Source of the DNA: Ilyomonas sp965219515
GTDB lineage: Bacteria; Bacteroidota; Bacteroidia; Chitinophagales; Chitinophagaceae
NCBI GenBank assembly: GCA_965219515.1
Contig: OZ244776.1
Span: forward strand, 2,418,001-2,482,000
DNA length: 64,000 nt
Direction: 5' to 3'
Shown piece after piece: positions 55,601 to 62,224 of this stretch. The position numbers were made by a program, and so were the translations under genes. The number at the start of each line of letters is the position of its first letter. Position 1 is the first letter of the stretch. A model generated the notes under the pieces. It saw only the letters and a list, made by a program, of their open reading frames with translations, ran no database searches and was not told the origin of the DNA.

Positions 55601-56419
55601 GAACACGATAAAACCGCTGTAATAAACTATGAGCCGAAGTAAAAACAGCGCAATGGTAAGAAATAGAAAACCATAGCCGAAACTACGTTTTACAACCAAT
55701 GTTCTGGCGGTGTAGATAAAAAAAATAACCAGCAGTAACACGATGGCGATATGCAATAACGTATTGAACACATCCGATTGCACAACACTCTGCTTTTCAA
55801 TTCGTGCGATATGAAACAAAGTTTGTCCGCCCGGGTTTTTGATGGCGGTAGATGTGTAGGCATTGTCTGATAAAAGATACAATTTTTCTATATGCAGCTT
55901 GCCTGCAAACTGAGACGGCAGATATTTATTGTCAATAAAATATTGCCAGTGCAAAGGCACAAGACCGGCAACAATGTACAACTGCCCGTTTACCAATACT
56001 TTTTTCTTCAGCAGTTCAAATAAGCCGTTGGGATAATTGACGGATAAAACGCTGTCAGCAGATTTTAAATCATTGGTATTAACCGACATCTGCGATGTGC
56101 TCCAGTAAACCGGAATCGGGTTGCCTACATCGTTCACGGCATACGTAAAAATGCCTGTCTGCGCCCGTTGCAATACATTGTCAACAACAGAATCGCGACG
56201 TATGGTAATGGCTAAAATGGCATTTTTATTAGCAGTAAGATTGTTGAAAAACGCTTCCTCTCCGGCAATATAAGATTCCAGATTTTTCTTTACGCCATTT
56301 GGCGACAGCCGGTACACATTGGCGGCATAATATAAGAATGACACCAGACACAGAACTGCCATTACTAACAGCAGGATGCGATGCCGGTAAGCGCTTTTTT
56401 TTATTACGTTACTAAACAA
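52688..56419 (-). CDS. NtrY-like sensor histidine kinase
   Basis: A 1243-residue membrane histidine kinase. An N-terminal helix (about 14-35) and an extracytoplasmic part are followed by a group of helices (about 225-460), a second large extracytoplasmic region (about 480-730), helices near 735 and 965 with a HAMP domain, and then the kinase core. The phosphorylated His is near residue 1032 in RQVAHEIKNPLTPMKLSAQ, an NtrY-type sequence, followed by N (FTNLLKNAEEA), DNGIGISADKLQHIFEP and GTGLGLAICKRI. The start is TTG (56417-56419), directly coupled to the mazG stop codon; later ATG codons would cut the first helix. No response regulator gene lies nearby. Confidence 0.9.
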   Translation of the reverse strand: MFSNVIKKSAYRHRILLLVMAVLCLVSFLYYAANVYRLSPNGVKKNLESYIAGEEAFFNNLTANKNAILAITIRRDSVVDNVLQRAQTGIFTYAVNDVGNPIPVYWSTSQMSVNTNDLKSADSVLSVNYPNGLFELLKKKVLVNGQLYIVAGLVPLHWQYFIDNKYLPSQFAGKLHIEKLYLLSDNAYTSTAIKNPGGQTLFHIARIEKQSVVQSDVFNTLLHIAIVLLLVIFFIYTARTLVVKRSFGYGFLFLTIALFLLRLIVYYSGFIVFTNFSITADVLLGATVSSSDFLISTLLIFILVAFVFFFHRKIIYPEKYNRLIAVVSLCFLSVLTIIGCDIIEALLFTLQGSFNITNFFKLSLYTGIGFVILVFVVFTYYYISWLVMIAAYKARFSLPVIIAIVIAAGLFVLTFQLQSPTSLIKLAMLLWLIGYIVLLHARRQDSNISIFQSSFFLLWVIMFAVSASFLLVELKKKVDIEERKELAEKFARQPDPYSENVLHLALTGFSDTFLLHNYRRFYKETSNRFIKDSLINANFSGYLNKFDTRIYTFNSAGQSLYNDDETSYFIMDNVIRNSVIRYRNKTSEGLYFLKNNSNAYSYIYRKDIATRDAGIIAHIIVVAKPKRYKTDALYPELFRQAGDIQTQSDDYLFAVYEDSYLVNFSSGYAFADTLLFYQIPNRQFEEHIRGDYSELWYKASNNKIVILVKKNLAGAEFLTLFAVLFLNLILFACLIEIAGFFIQQRKLPHTFGQLFSFNIRTQVQTTIILLSFFSFVIIGFITVRFFISRFNTSTQEKLTKTMQIITNEIQDATRSQLIFSDWDAIGTNTDIDRKIVEIAGLNNTDINLYDVSGNLKLSTQPYIYNRQILSNKMQPVAYHNLKNKHRILYFQDEYIKSFSFVSMYAPVKNDNNETIAYLNIPYLNSGVEVNQEISNLLVTLINLNAVIFVLAGVVAIFLTRSITSSLVQIGDKMRDFHFGGKIEKIEWKRKDEISVLVNTFNQMVQRLEDSADALARSERDGAWQEMARQVAHEIKNPLTPMKLSAQYLQRAINSNAANVKELALTMSSTLIEQTDQLAKIAGDFSQFANINHAKPEVMNLTLLLHSLADLHTTGSEANIDYETPDEEFIIYADKTQMSRLFTNLLKNAEEAVHPESLKILSIDIWQKRKKNNVLVCIRDNGIGISADKLQHIFEPNFTTKSSGTGLGLAICKRITENAGGKIRFETAEGTGTVFYVELPLINN

Positions 56420-57217
56420 TTACTTCTCTTTTTTGTTTTGCTTTATCTCGTTCCATAAGCTGTCCATTTGCGCAAGCGTCATATTGTTTAAGGTAAGTCC
56501 TTTTGCCGCAGCCATTTCTTCCATCTGCCGAAAGCGCCGGATGAATTTTTGATTTGTTTTTTCCAACGCGGCTTCTGCATCTACATTAATAAATCTTGCA
56601 TAATTCACCAGGCTGAACAGTACATCGCCAAATTCTTCTTCCGTATGCGCAGCATCGTTTTCTTCAATTGCTTCTTTTAGTTCGGCTAATTCTTCTTCTA
56701 CCTTTTTATAAACGTCTTCCCTGTTGTTCCATTCAAAGCCAACCTGCTTTGCTTTCTCCTGTATGCGCTGCGCCTTTACCATGGCAGGCAGCGATACCGG
56801 AACGCCCGCCAGCACCGATTTCTTACCTTCCTTCAGTTTAATTTGTTCCCAGTTGCGCTTTACTTCTTCTTCATCTTTTACCGTAACATCGCCATAGATA
56901 TGCGGATGCCGTGTTATTAGCTTTTCGCATACTGCTTCAATCACCTGCTGTAAAGTAAACTCATTTTTTTCCGAAGCTATTTTTGTATAAAAAACAATAT
57001 GTAATAACAAATCGCCCAGTTCTTCCTTAATGTTGTTCCAGTCGTTGTTAAGAATGGCATCGGCAAGCTCGTAGGTCTCTTCAATGGTTTGCGGCCGCAA
57101 TGTTTCGATGGTTTGTTTCTTGTCCCACGGGCATTTTTCGCGCAGCTCGTCCATGATGGTTATTAATTGTTCAAACTGATCAGTGGCGTTTTTATATTCC
57201 TTATTTATTTCATTCAT
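56420..57217 (-). CDS. mazG: Nucleoside triphosphate pyrophosphohydrolase MazG
   Basis: It hydrolyses nucleoside triphosphates to monophosphates and pyrophosphate, cleaning the nucleotide pool. The 265-residue product has two MazG domains: the first with CPWDKKQTIETLRPQTIEETYEL and EELGDLLLHIVFYTKIA, the second with KVEEELAELKEAIEEND and EEFGDVLFSLVNYARFI. The E-x-x-E-x12-28-E-x-x-D metal-binding pattern is visible in both halves, and GFEWNNREDVYKKVEEELAE is family-typical. The histidine kinase starts at once after its stop codon, so the two are coupled. A DUF3667 gene lies 34 bases upstream. Confidence 0.95.
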   Translation of the reverse strand: MNEINKEYKNATDQFEQLITIMDELREKCPWDKKQTIETLRPQTIEETYELADAILNNDWNNIKEELGDLLLHIVFYTKIASEKNEFTLQQVIEAVCEKLITRHPHIYGDVTVKDEEEVKRNWEQIKLKEGKKSVLAGVPVSLPAMVKAQRIQEKAKQVGFEWNNREDVYKKVEEELAELKEAIEENDAAHTEEEFGDVLFSLVNYARFINVDAEAALEKTNQKFIRRFRQMEEMAAAKGLTLNNMTLAQMDSLWNEIKQNKKEK

Positions 57218-57251
57218 CGCTTCATAGTTTCTTTCTGTAAAAAGAAATAAA

Positions 57252-58361
57252 TTACACAGTAAAAAAAGTAATTAAAAAAAGAAATAAGAATAAGGCAATC
57301 ATAACAACGGAAGCAACTGCATTCAGCAATATCCATTTTATAATTGTCTTCATTCTTCCCTGCCCGTAAAACACACGCATTGCTTTGTAAGAGTAATAAA
57401 TAACATATAGAAATATGGCAACGCTTACATAACTCAGCCAATTTAAATAAGCAATTGCCTCTGCTTTATTTATCAGTAACATCAGAAAGATAAAAACAAA
57501 AAAGGCGCAGTACAGGTGAACGGTATAAATGATGTGATTGGCATACAGCCACTGTTTTCTGCGCACATATAAAAGCTGAAGGATGAATGCAAAAAGCGGC
57601 AGTGATATGAATAAGACCTGGGGAAAATGATGAAAGAAAATATCAAGCACTTCATTCAACATTTCATCGGGATTCTTTTTCAGTTTTGCGGCAACGCTTA
57701 TGCCCCGGATGGCGGCCTTGCGCTGCAGCCAGTTGTCTTTTTTGCCGGACGGTAATGTTTTCTGAATACTGTCGTATTCCTGAAATGAATGATAACGCTC
57801 GTAACCCATTACGGTTGGTCCTTCAATTTCATCAAGCAACTCTTTTTTACGCGACGTATCTTTCTGCAAAACGGCAATGTTTTTATTTACCTGCGCCAAC
57901 CGCTTTTGTAATTGCGCTTTTCCGAATTGCGGCAAATTTTTTACCCGTAAAGAGGCAACTATGGATTGTTTGTTTTTTTGCAGCCGTTGCATTACTTCGG
58001 CAGCGGTATATGGTTGCCGGCCGGTTTCATTCACATTGACATCAGGTTTATAGACCGTTAAAAAAAACAGGAAAAAAACAGCCGATATAAACACATACAT
58101 TTTTATCGGGTTCAGATAACTGGCACGCCGGCCGCGCGCATACTCAAGCGTTAGATAACCCGGTTTAAACAGCAGGTATTTTGCCGTGCTGAAAAACATG
58201 CCATCGAAATGAAAAATATCTGAAATGAAATGACCGGCCAAATGCCCGAAGGTTTCATGCGTTTCAATATTTTCCTGCCCGCAAACCTGGCAATATCTGC
58301 CTGCAACCATGGCGTTACAGTTCAAACAATTTTTGTCCTTTCTTTCTTTTGCGTGAGACAA
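57252..58361 (-). CDS. DUF3667 membrane protein
   Basis: A 369-residue inner-membrane protein. The N-terminus is a short zinc ribbon (CLNCNAMVAGRYCQVCGQE, Cys12, 15, 23 and 26) that leads into the DUF3667 region (FISDIFHFDGMFFSTAKYLLFKPGYLTLEYARGRRASYLNPIKMYVF), followed by several membrane helices. The middle has a long hydrophilic region. Function unknown; such proteins are common in Bacteroidota. It appears to start with TTG at 58361 (read as SHAKERK), because the zinc ribbon begins immediately and no ATG fits. mazG follows in the same direction. Confidence 0.83.
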   Translation of the reverse strand: MSHAKERKDKNCLNCNAMVAGRYCQVCGQENIETHETFGHLAGHFISDIFHFDGMFFSTAKYLLFKPGYLTLEYARGRRASYLNPIKMYVFISAVFFLFFLTVYKPDVNVNETGRQPYTAAEVMQRLQKNKQSIVASLRVKNLPQFGKAQLQKRLAQVNKNIAVLQKDTSRKKELLDEIEGPTVMGYERYHSFQEYDSIQKTLPSGKKDNWLQRKAAIRGISVAAKLKKNPDEMLNEVLDIFFHHFPQVLFISLPLFAFILQLLYVRRKQWLYANHIIYTVHLYCAFFVFIFLMLLINKAEAIAYLNWLSYVSVAIFLYVIYYSYKAMRVFYGQGRMKTIIKWILLNAVASVVMIALFLFLFLITFFTV

Positions 58362-58424
58362 AGCAGATGGTTTTATAAGCGTGAAAGTATTGATTTACCA
58401 AACATAGATGACACATACTTTGTG

Positions 58425-58554
58425 CACGGATGATGAGAATTGCCTGAACCGGATTTTTGGAATAAACAGAATTATGAGATAGAATAAAAGCAACGGTTTA
58501 CATAATAGAATATTGAATCAGGGAAATCCGTTCATGCAATCCGTGTCATCCGTG
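58425..58554. repeat. Imperfect palindromic intergenic repeat
   Basis: Left arm 58425-58456 starts CACGGATGA and the right arm, 58524-58554, ends CATCCGTG. Over 31-32 positions most bases are complementary in inverted orientation (for example AAATCC, GTTCA, GCAAT and CATCCGTG pair with the left arm). The ATCCGTGTCATCCGTG type of sequence is a common Bacteroidota repeat. It fills most of the gap between two genes on the same strand. Confidence 0.7.
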
Positions 58555-58564
58555 TTTTTTATAT

Positions 58565-59440
58565 TTAAAAAAGCAGCAAATCGCCGATTACCAGTGCCGC
58601 AAACACAACGCTGGCAATGCCGTTGGCAGTCATAAATGCAATGTTCACTTTACTTAAATCGTGGGGACGAACGATCGAATGCTGATAGATAAGCATACCG
58701 GTAAAAACCGCGATTCCAATCCAATAAATAAAATGAAAATGACCATAAAAACCAGCGAGAACAACACAAACAGCACTCAAAAAATGCAGCAGTTCCGATA
58801 CATGCAAGCCTTTATTTTTACCTATTACAGCCGGTATTGAATACAAGTGTTGCGACTGATCGAACTCAACATCCTGCAAGGCATAAATAATATCAAAACC
58901 GCTCACCCAAAAGATAACGGCAAACGAAAACAGGATAGGAAGCATATCGAATTTGCCGGTTACGGCGAGATAAGCGCCAATAGGCGCAAGGCTTAACCCC
59001 AAACCCAGCACCAAATGGCAAAGCGGCGTAAAACGTTTGGTGTAGCTGTAAAATAATATGACAAACAAAGCAACCGGCGACAAAATGAAACAAATTGGAT
59101 TGATGAAATAGGTTGCCATGACAAACAACAGGCAACACACAATGGTGAAGCGTAACGCGCTATCGGCGGAGATAATTCCTTTTGGAATTTCCCGGATTGC
59201 CGTGCGCGGATTTTTTGTATCGAAGCTTCTGTCTAAATAACGGTTGAACGCCATGGCTGCGCTGCGGGCGGTAATCATGCAAATAATAACAAGAATAAAT
59301 TTAATGATATATTGATTTAACTCAACAGGTGCAAACACCGATGTTACAATGCCCAAAAAAAACCCGATCAGCGCAAACGGCATGGCGAAAATGGTATGCG
59401 AAAATTTTATCAGGGATAAATAATTTTTTACGTTGTTCAT
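58565..59440 (-). CDS. UbiA-like polyprenyltransferase (menaquinone-type)
   Basis: A 291-residue membrane enzyme with about nine helices that attaches a prenyl chain to an aromatic ring. The first Asp-rich motif is NRYLDRSFDTKNPRTAIREIP and the second is DIIYALQDVEFDQ, the two Mg-diphosphate sites of the family. The pattern (AMAFNRYLDRSFDTKNPRT) fits UbiA/MqnP-type enzymes of menaquinone synthesis by the futalosine route, but the name MenA or UbiA cannot be decided here. A DinB-family gene lies 9 bases upstream on the same strand. Confidence 0.86.
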   Translation of the reverse strand: MNNVKNYLSLIKFSHTIFAMPFALIGFFLGIVTSVFAPVELNQYIIKFILVIICMITARSAAMAFNRYLDRSFDTKNPRTAIREIPKGIISADSALRFTIVCCLLFVMATYFINPICFILSPVALFVILFYSYTKRFTPLCHLVLGLGLSLAPIGAYLAVTGKFDMLPILFSFAVIFWVSGFDIIYALQDVEFDQSQHLYSIPAVIGKNKGLHVSELLHFLSAVCVVLAGFYGHFHFIYWIGIAVFTGMLIYQHSIVRPHDLSKVNIAFMTANGIASVVFAALVIGDLLLF

Positions 59441-59449
59441 ATCTTTGTT

Positions 59450-59923
59450 TTAAAACCGGATAACGTCTGTATCAACCGGTGTATAACTCAATTGTCTTGT
59501 TATGTTTAAAATCATTCCTTTATGATGAAACTCATGTGTTATAACATGCGTAAACAATTGCAAAACCGATAATGTAAGTGTAAGTTCCTGTCGCTTTTTA
59601 TAACCGGTGATCATGGTATTTTTATCGTTGAAGGCAGCCAGAAAATTATACACGCAATCATCAGCTTCGGTATAAAATGTTTTTACATCATTCATGGTTT
59701 GCCAGGCGGTTTCATCATTCGTCATCAACGGATTTTTTAATGCAAATTCAGTCAGCCAGCTCAAGTAACAAACGGCAACATGATTCAACAGATAACAAAC
59801 CGATTTGTTCTGATAACCTTCAACAGATACATGAAGTTTATCAAACGGAATCGTTGCCAGGTAATCGAACATGGCACCTCTGGCACTTTGCACCAATTTA
59901 TATTGCTCCATTAATGTTTTCAT
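59450..59923 (-). CDS. DinB family protein
   Basis: A 157-residue four-helix-bundle protein of the DinB/YfiT type, which bind a metal with three His. Visible ligands are His48 (YLLNHVAVC) and the two in THVITHEFHHKG close to the end. These proteins act as thiol transferases or unknown stress proteins. The start at 59923 gives the normal length. It lies between the UbiA-like prenyltransferase gene, 9 bases on, and the TrmH-type methyltransferase gene, 1 base away, and may be in one operon with them. Confidence 0.83.
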   Translation of the reverse strand: MKTLMEQYKLVQSARGAMFDYLATIPFDKLHVSVEGYQNKSVCYLLNHVAVCYLSWLTEFALKNPLMTNDETAWQTMNDVKTFYTEADDCVYNFLAAFNDKNTMITGYKKRQELTLTLSVLQLFTHVITHEFHHKGMILNITRQLSYTPVDTDVIRF

Positions 59924-59924
59924 A

Positions 59925-60467
59925 TCATTTTGATAAAGCGTTCATCTGTTGTTTTACGCACTCCCACAACACAATGCCGGCTGCCGTTGCAATGTTTAAT
60001 GAATGCTTGGTGCCCATTTGCGGAATCTCGATGCAGCCATCGCAAAGCAGTATGGTTTCCTGTTCTACGCCGGTAACTTCATTGCCAAAAAGCAGAGCGA
60101 TTTTATCATCTTCATTCACCTCAAAATGTTGTAACGGAATACTGTTTTTAACCTGCTCAATGGCATAAACCCAAAAGCCTTCGCTCTTTAACCGGGCAAT
60201 GGCTTCGGCTGCGTTGGTAAAATGTTTTGAAGCAACCGTTTCATCGGCGCCCAAAGCGGTTTTAGAAATTTGCTTATGCGGCGGATGCGCGGTATAACCG
60301 GTGGTATAAACAGCCTGCAAAAGAAAAGCGTCTGCCGTGCGCAATACGCTGCCTACATTATAGGCGCTGCGCACATTTTCGAGCACCGCAATAACAGGTA
60401 ATTTATCCGATTGCCTGAACTCTTCAACAGACTTGCGATCCAGCTCGGTCATGCTTCTTTTTTGCAT
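59925..60467 (-). CDS. TrmH/SpoU family RNA methyltransferase
   Basis: A 180-residue SAM-dependent 2'-O-methyltransferase with a deep trefoil knot. It starts at MQKRSMTELDRKSVEEF, shorter than the frame reaching 60614, and this start has a promoter element just in front. Motifs are PVIAVLENVRSAYNVGSVLRTADAF (motif 1), LLFGNEVTGVEQE (motif 2) and CIEIPQMGTKHSLNIATAAGIVLWE (motif 3), the set that forms the SAM knot. The substrate, a tRNA or rRNA ribose, is not known. Confidence 0.92.
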   Translation of the reverse strand: MQKRSMTELDRKSVEEFRQSDKLPVIAVLENVRSAYNVGSVLRTADAFLLQAVYTTGYTAHPPHKQISKTALGADETVASKHFTNAAEAIARLKSEGFWVYAIEQVKNSIPLQHFEVNEDDKIALLFGNEVTGVEQETILLCDGCIEIPQMGTKHSLNIATAAGIVLWECVKQQMNALSK

Positions 60468-60471
60468 CGCG

Positions 60472-60479
60472 CAAAGATA
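60472..60479 (-). promoter_or_regulatory. Putative -7 element of the TrmH-type gene
   Basis: On the - strand TATCTTTG is a perfect -7 element only 4 bases before the ATG at 60467, which implies an almost leaderless transcript and confirms the short start. Confidence 0.55.
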
Positions 60480-60734
60480 CAGTGCAGTAAAAGAATCTGA
60501 TAACAAGCAAACGCTAAACAAGCGCAAAGTAACAAATGGCGTTATGAAAAAATCTGGCGAAGAACTGACATTAAAAAAATTCAGCTCAAATGGTGCTGGG
60601 TAAAAAAAGTTCACTACTCTTACTATTGCTGAAATTAGAGCGTCAAGCCGGAACCACAGCTAAATAACCAAATAAAAGTTGATGTTCTTTTTGTCAGCCA
60701 GTTTTTTGCAGAACCATTTTTTTGTTTGAATATC

Positions 60735-61063
60735 TTAATCACCTGAAATAATAACAGGTCCCATCGGCATCCATCCGCCGTTTAAATACTCATTTACTTT
60801 AGGTGTAAGTTTTGTCAACTCTTTGTACTGATTGATTTTTGCTGTCAATACAAAAACGGTTATTGTATATTTTGAAAAATTTTGCTGATGCTGTAAGTTT
60901 TTACATAAGTTAATAGCGCATCAAAAAAATTATCAATAAGAAGTTTCAGTAATTCACCATTTCCAATTCCGTTCCATTGTTTATCACGAATTGTAAAAAT
61001 TTCATGTTTCAAAAAGTCTTGCTTGAGCCGTTTCGGAAAGTTTTCGTCAAGCAACAGTCGCAT
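60735..61063 (-). pseudogene. DUF5615 PIN-like toxin, frameshifted
   Basis: The first frame (ATG 61063) gives MRLLLDENFPKRLKQDFLKHEIFTIRDKQWNGIGNGELLKLLIDNFFDALLTY, an unmistakable DUF5615 start, but then runs to a stop at 60860. Another frame continues with NLQHQQNFSKYTITVFVLTAKINQY down to the end MGPVIISGD at 60735, as in full-length members. One base is missing near 60903: adding it gives TYDKNLQHQ, restoring the conserved Asp-Lys of this PIN-like nuclease and a protein of about 109 residues. The partner antitoxin upstream overlaps by 17 bases and is intact. So the toxin is inactivated, or the assembly has an indel here. Confidence 0.78.
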
Positions 61064-61286
61064 ACAATTGAGCTACATTTTTTGAAGTCAACAATTTATT
61101 GGCTACGTCCAGCAATGCAATTGCCTGTTGTTTAGAAACTGTCGGGAAGTCTTCTAAAAATTCGTCAAGGGGAACACCAGCTTCTAAATGGTCGAACAAG
61201 CTTTCAACAGGAACACGTGTTCCTTTAAAAACAGGCTGTCCACCTAAAATGTCGTTGTCAATGGTTATAATTTCATGAACTCCCAT
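61047..61286 (-). CDS. DUF433 antitoxin
   Basis: A 79-residue protein of the DUF433 (VapB-like, winged-helix) family, starting MGVHEIITIDNDILGGQPVFKGTRVPVESLFDHLEAG. DUF433 proteins are antitoxins for DUF5615 (PIN-like) toxins, and the DUF5615 gene overlaps its end by 17 bases. The short start at 61286 is chosen because a promoter element lies 5 bases upstream; the longer frame to 61328 is unlikely. It binds its own promoter in related systems. Confidence 0.87.
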   Translation of the reverse strand: MGVHEIITIDNDILGGQPVFKGTRVPVESLFDHLEAGVPLDEFLEDFPTVSKQQAIALLDVANKLLTSKNVAQLYATVA

Positions 61287-61291
61287 AAAAG

Positions 61292-61299
61292 CAAAATTA
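61292..61299 (-). promoter_or_regulatory. Putative promoter of the DUF433 antitoxin
   Basis: TAATTTTG on the - strand is a perfect -7 element 5 bases before the antitoxin ATG at 61286. Confidence 0.5.
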
Positions 61300-61378
61300 A
61301 ATGAAATGTCTGTGACAGAAAGTGTCAAAACAAAGTTGCTACAAACACCATTATTATATCCTTTTACGGCTTCATAAT

Positions 61379-62224
61379 TTACATGGTTATAATCTGAGCC
61401 AACGCAAACGTTTCTTTTGCGCGGATTCCTTTATCAGTCTGCTGCAACGTGCAGCATTCAACAAGCGGATCGTGTTCAAAAAAGAGAATGTAATTATGGC
61501 TGAGCGCTTCCTGCAGATAAAATTCTTTTTCCTGCAACGTTATCGTAGGAAACATATCATAAGCCATTACATAAGGCAAGGGAATATGAGCAACCGAAGG
61601 CAGCAAATCTGCCATGTAAAGTATGGTTGTGCCGTTATAATGAATCTGCGGCAGCATCATATTTTTGGTATGCCCGCCGGCAAAGCGAATAAGAATATTG
61701 TCAGAGAAAGAAGGTGTATTTTCATCAATCATTTTTAGCTGTCCGCTTTCTTGTATGGGCAAAATATTTTCGGGTAAAAAAGACGCTTTCTCGCGCGCAT
61801 TCGGCTCGGTTGCCCACTGCCAATGTTGCTGGTTGCTCCAATACGTTGCATTGGGAAAACTAAGCTTAAGCTTATCTCCTTGCCGTTGCACCGCGCCGCC
61901 AACATGATCGAAATGCAGATGCGTTAACAATACATCCGTAATATCGTTTGGTGTAAAGCCATGCCTTTGTAAAGATGACAGCAACGTATCATTGCCATGC
62001 AGGTGATAATGGCTCATAAATTTTTCGCTTTGCTTATTGCCGATACCGGTATCAATTAAGATCAATCTATTTTCGTCTTCAATTAGCAGACAACGCATTG
62101 CCCAGGCGCATAAATTGTTTTCATCAGCCGGGTTTAATTTATGCCACAAACTTTTTGGAACCACACCAAACATGGCGCCGCCATCCAGTTTAAAATAGCC
62201 GGTATCAATTGTGTACAACTTCAT
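61379..62224 (-). CDS. MBL-fold metallo-hydrolase
   Basis: A 281-residue metallo-beta-lactamase-fold hydrolase with the zinc motif HxHxDH in LLTHLHFDHVGG, a later His in AGGHT and Asp in YMADLLPS, and a final His near the end (FEHDP). The substrate cannot be told; the length and the extra N-terminal part (GYFKLDGGAMFGVVPKSLW) match the Bacteroidota MBL group close to lactonases. Its start overlaps the end of the MFS transporter gene by 20 bases, so the two are translated from one transcript. Confidence 0.9.
   Translation of the reverse strand: MKLYTIDTGYFKLDGGAMFGVVPKSLWHKLNPADENNLCAWAMRCLLIEDENRLILIDTGIGNKQSEKFMSHYHLHGNDTLLSSLQRHGFTPNDITDVLLTHLHFDHVGGAVQRQGDKLKLSFPNATYWSNQQHWQWATEPNAREKASFLPENILPIQESGQLKMIDENTPSFSDNILIRFAGGHTKNMMLPQIHYNGTTILYMADLLPSVAHIPLPYVMAYDMFPTITLQEKEFYLQEALSHNYILFFEHDPLVECCTLQQTDKGIRAKETFALAQIITM

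Noticed and set aside
58230..58433. 67-codon + strand frame opposite the DUF3667 gene
   Set aside because: Antisense to the zinc-ribbon end of a recognised gene, no features.
60735..60860. Separate DUF1737-like small gene after the PIN toxin
   Set aside because: It has no start codon at a sensible place, and its sequence fits the missing C-terminal half of the DUF5615 toxin.
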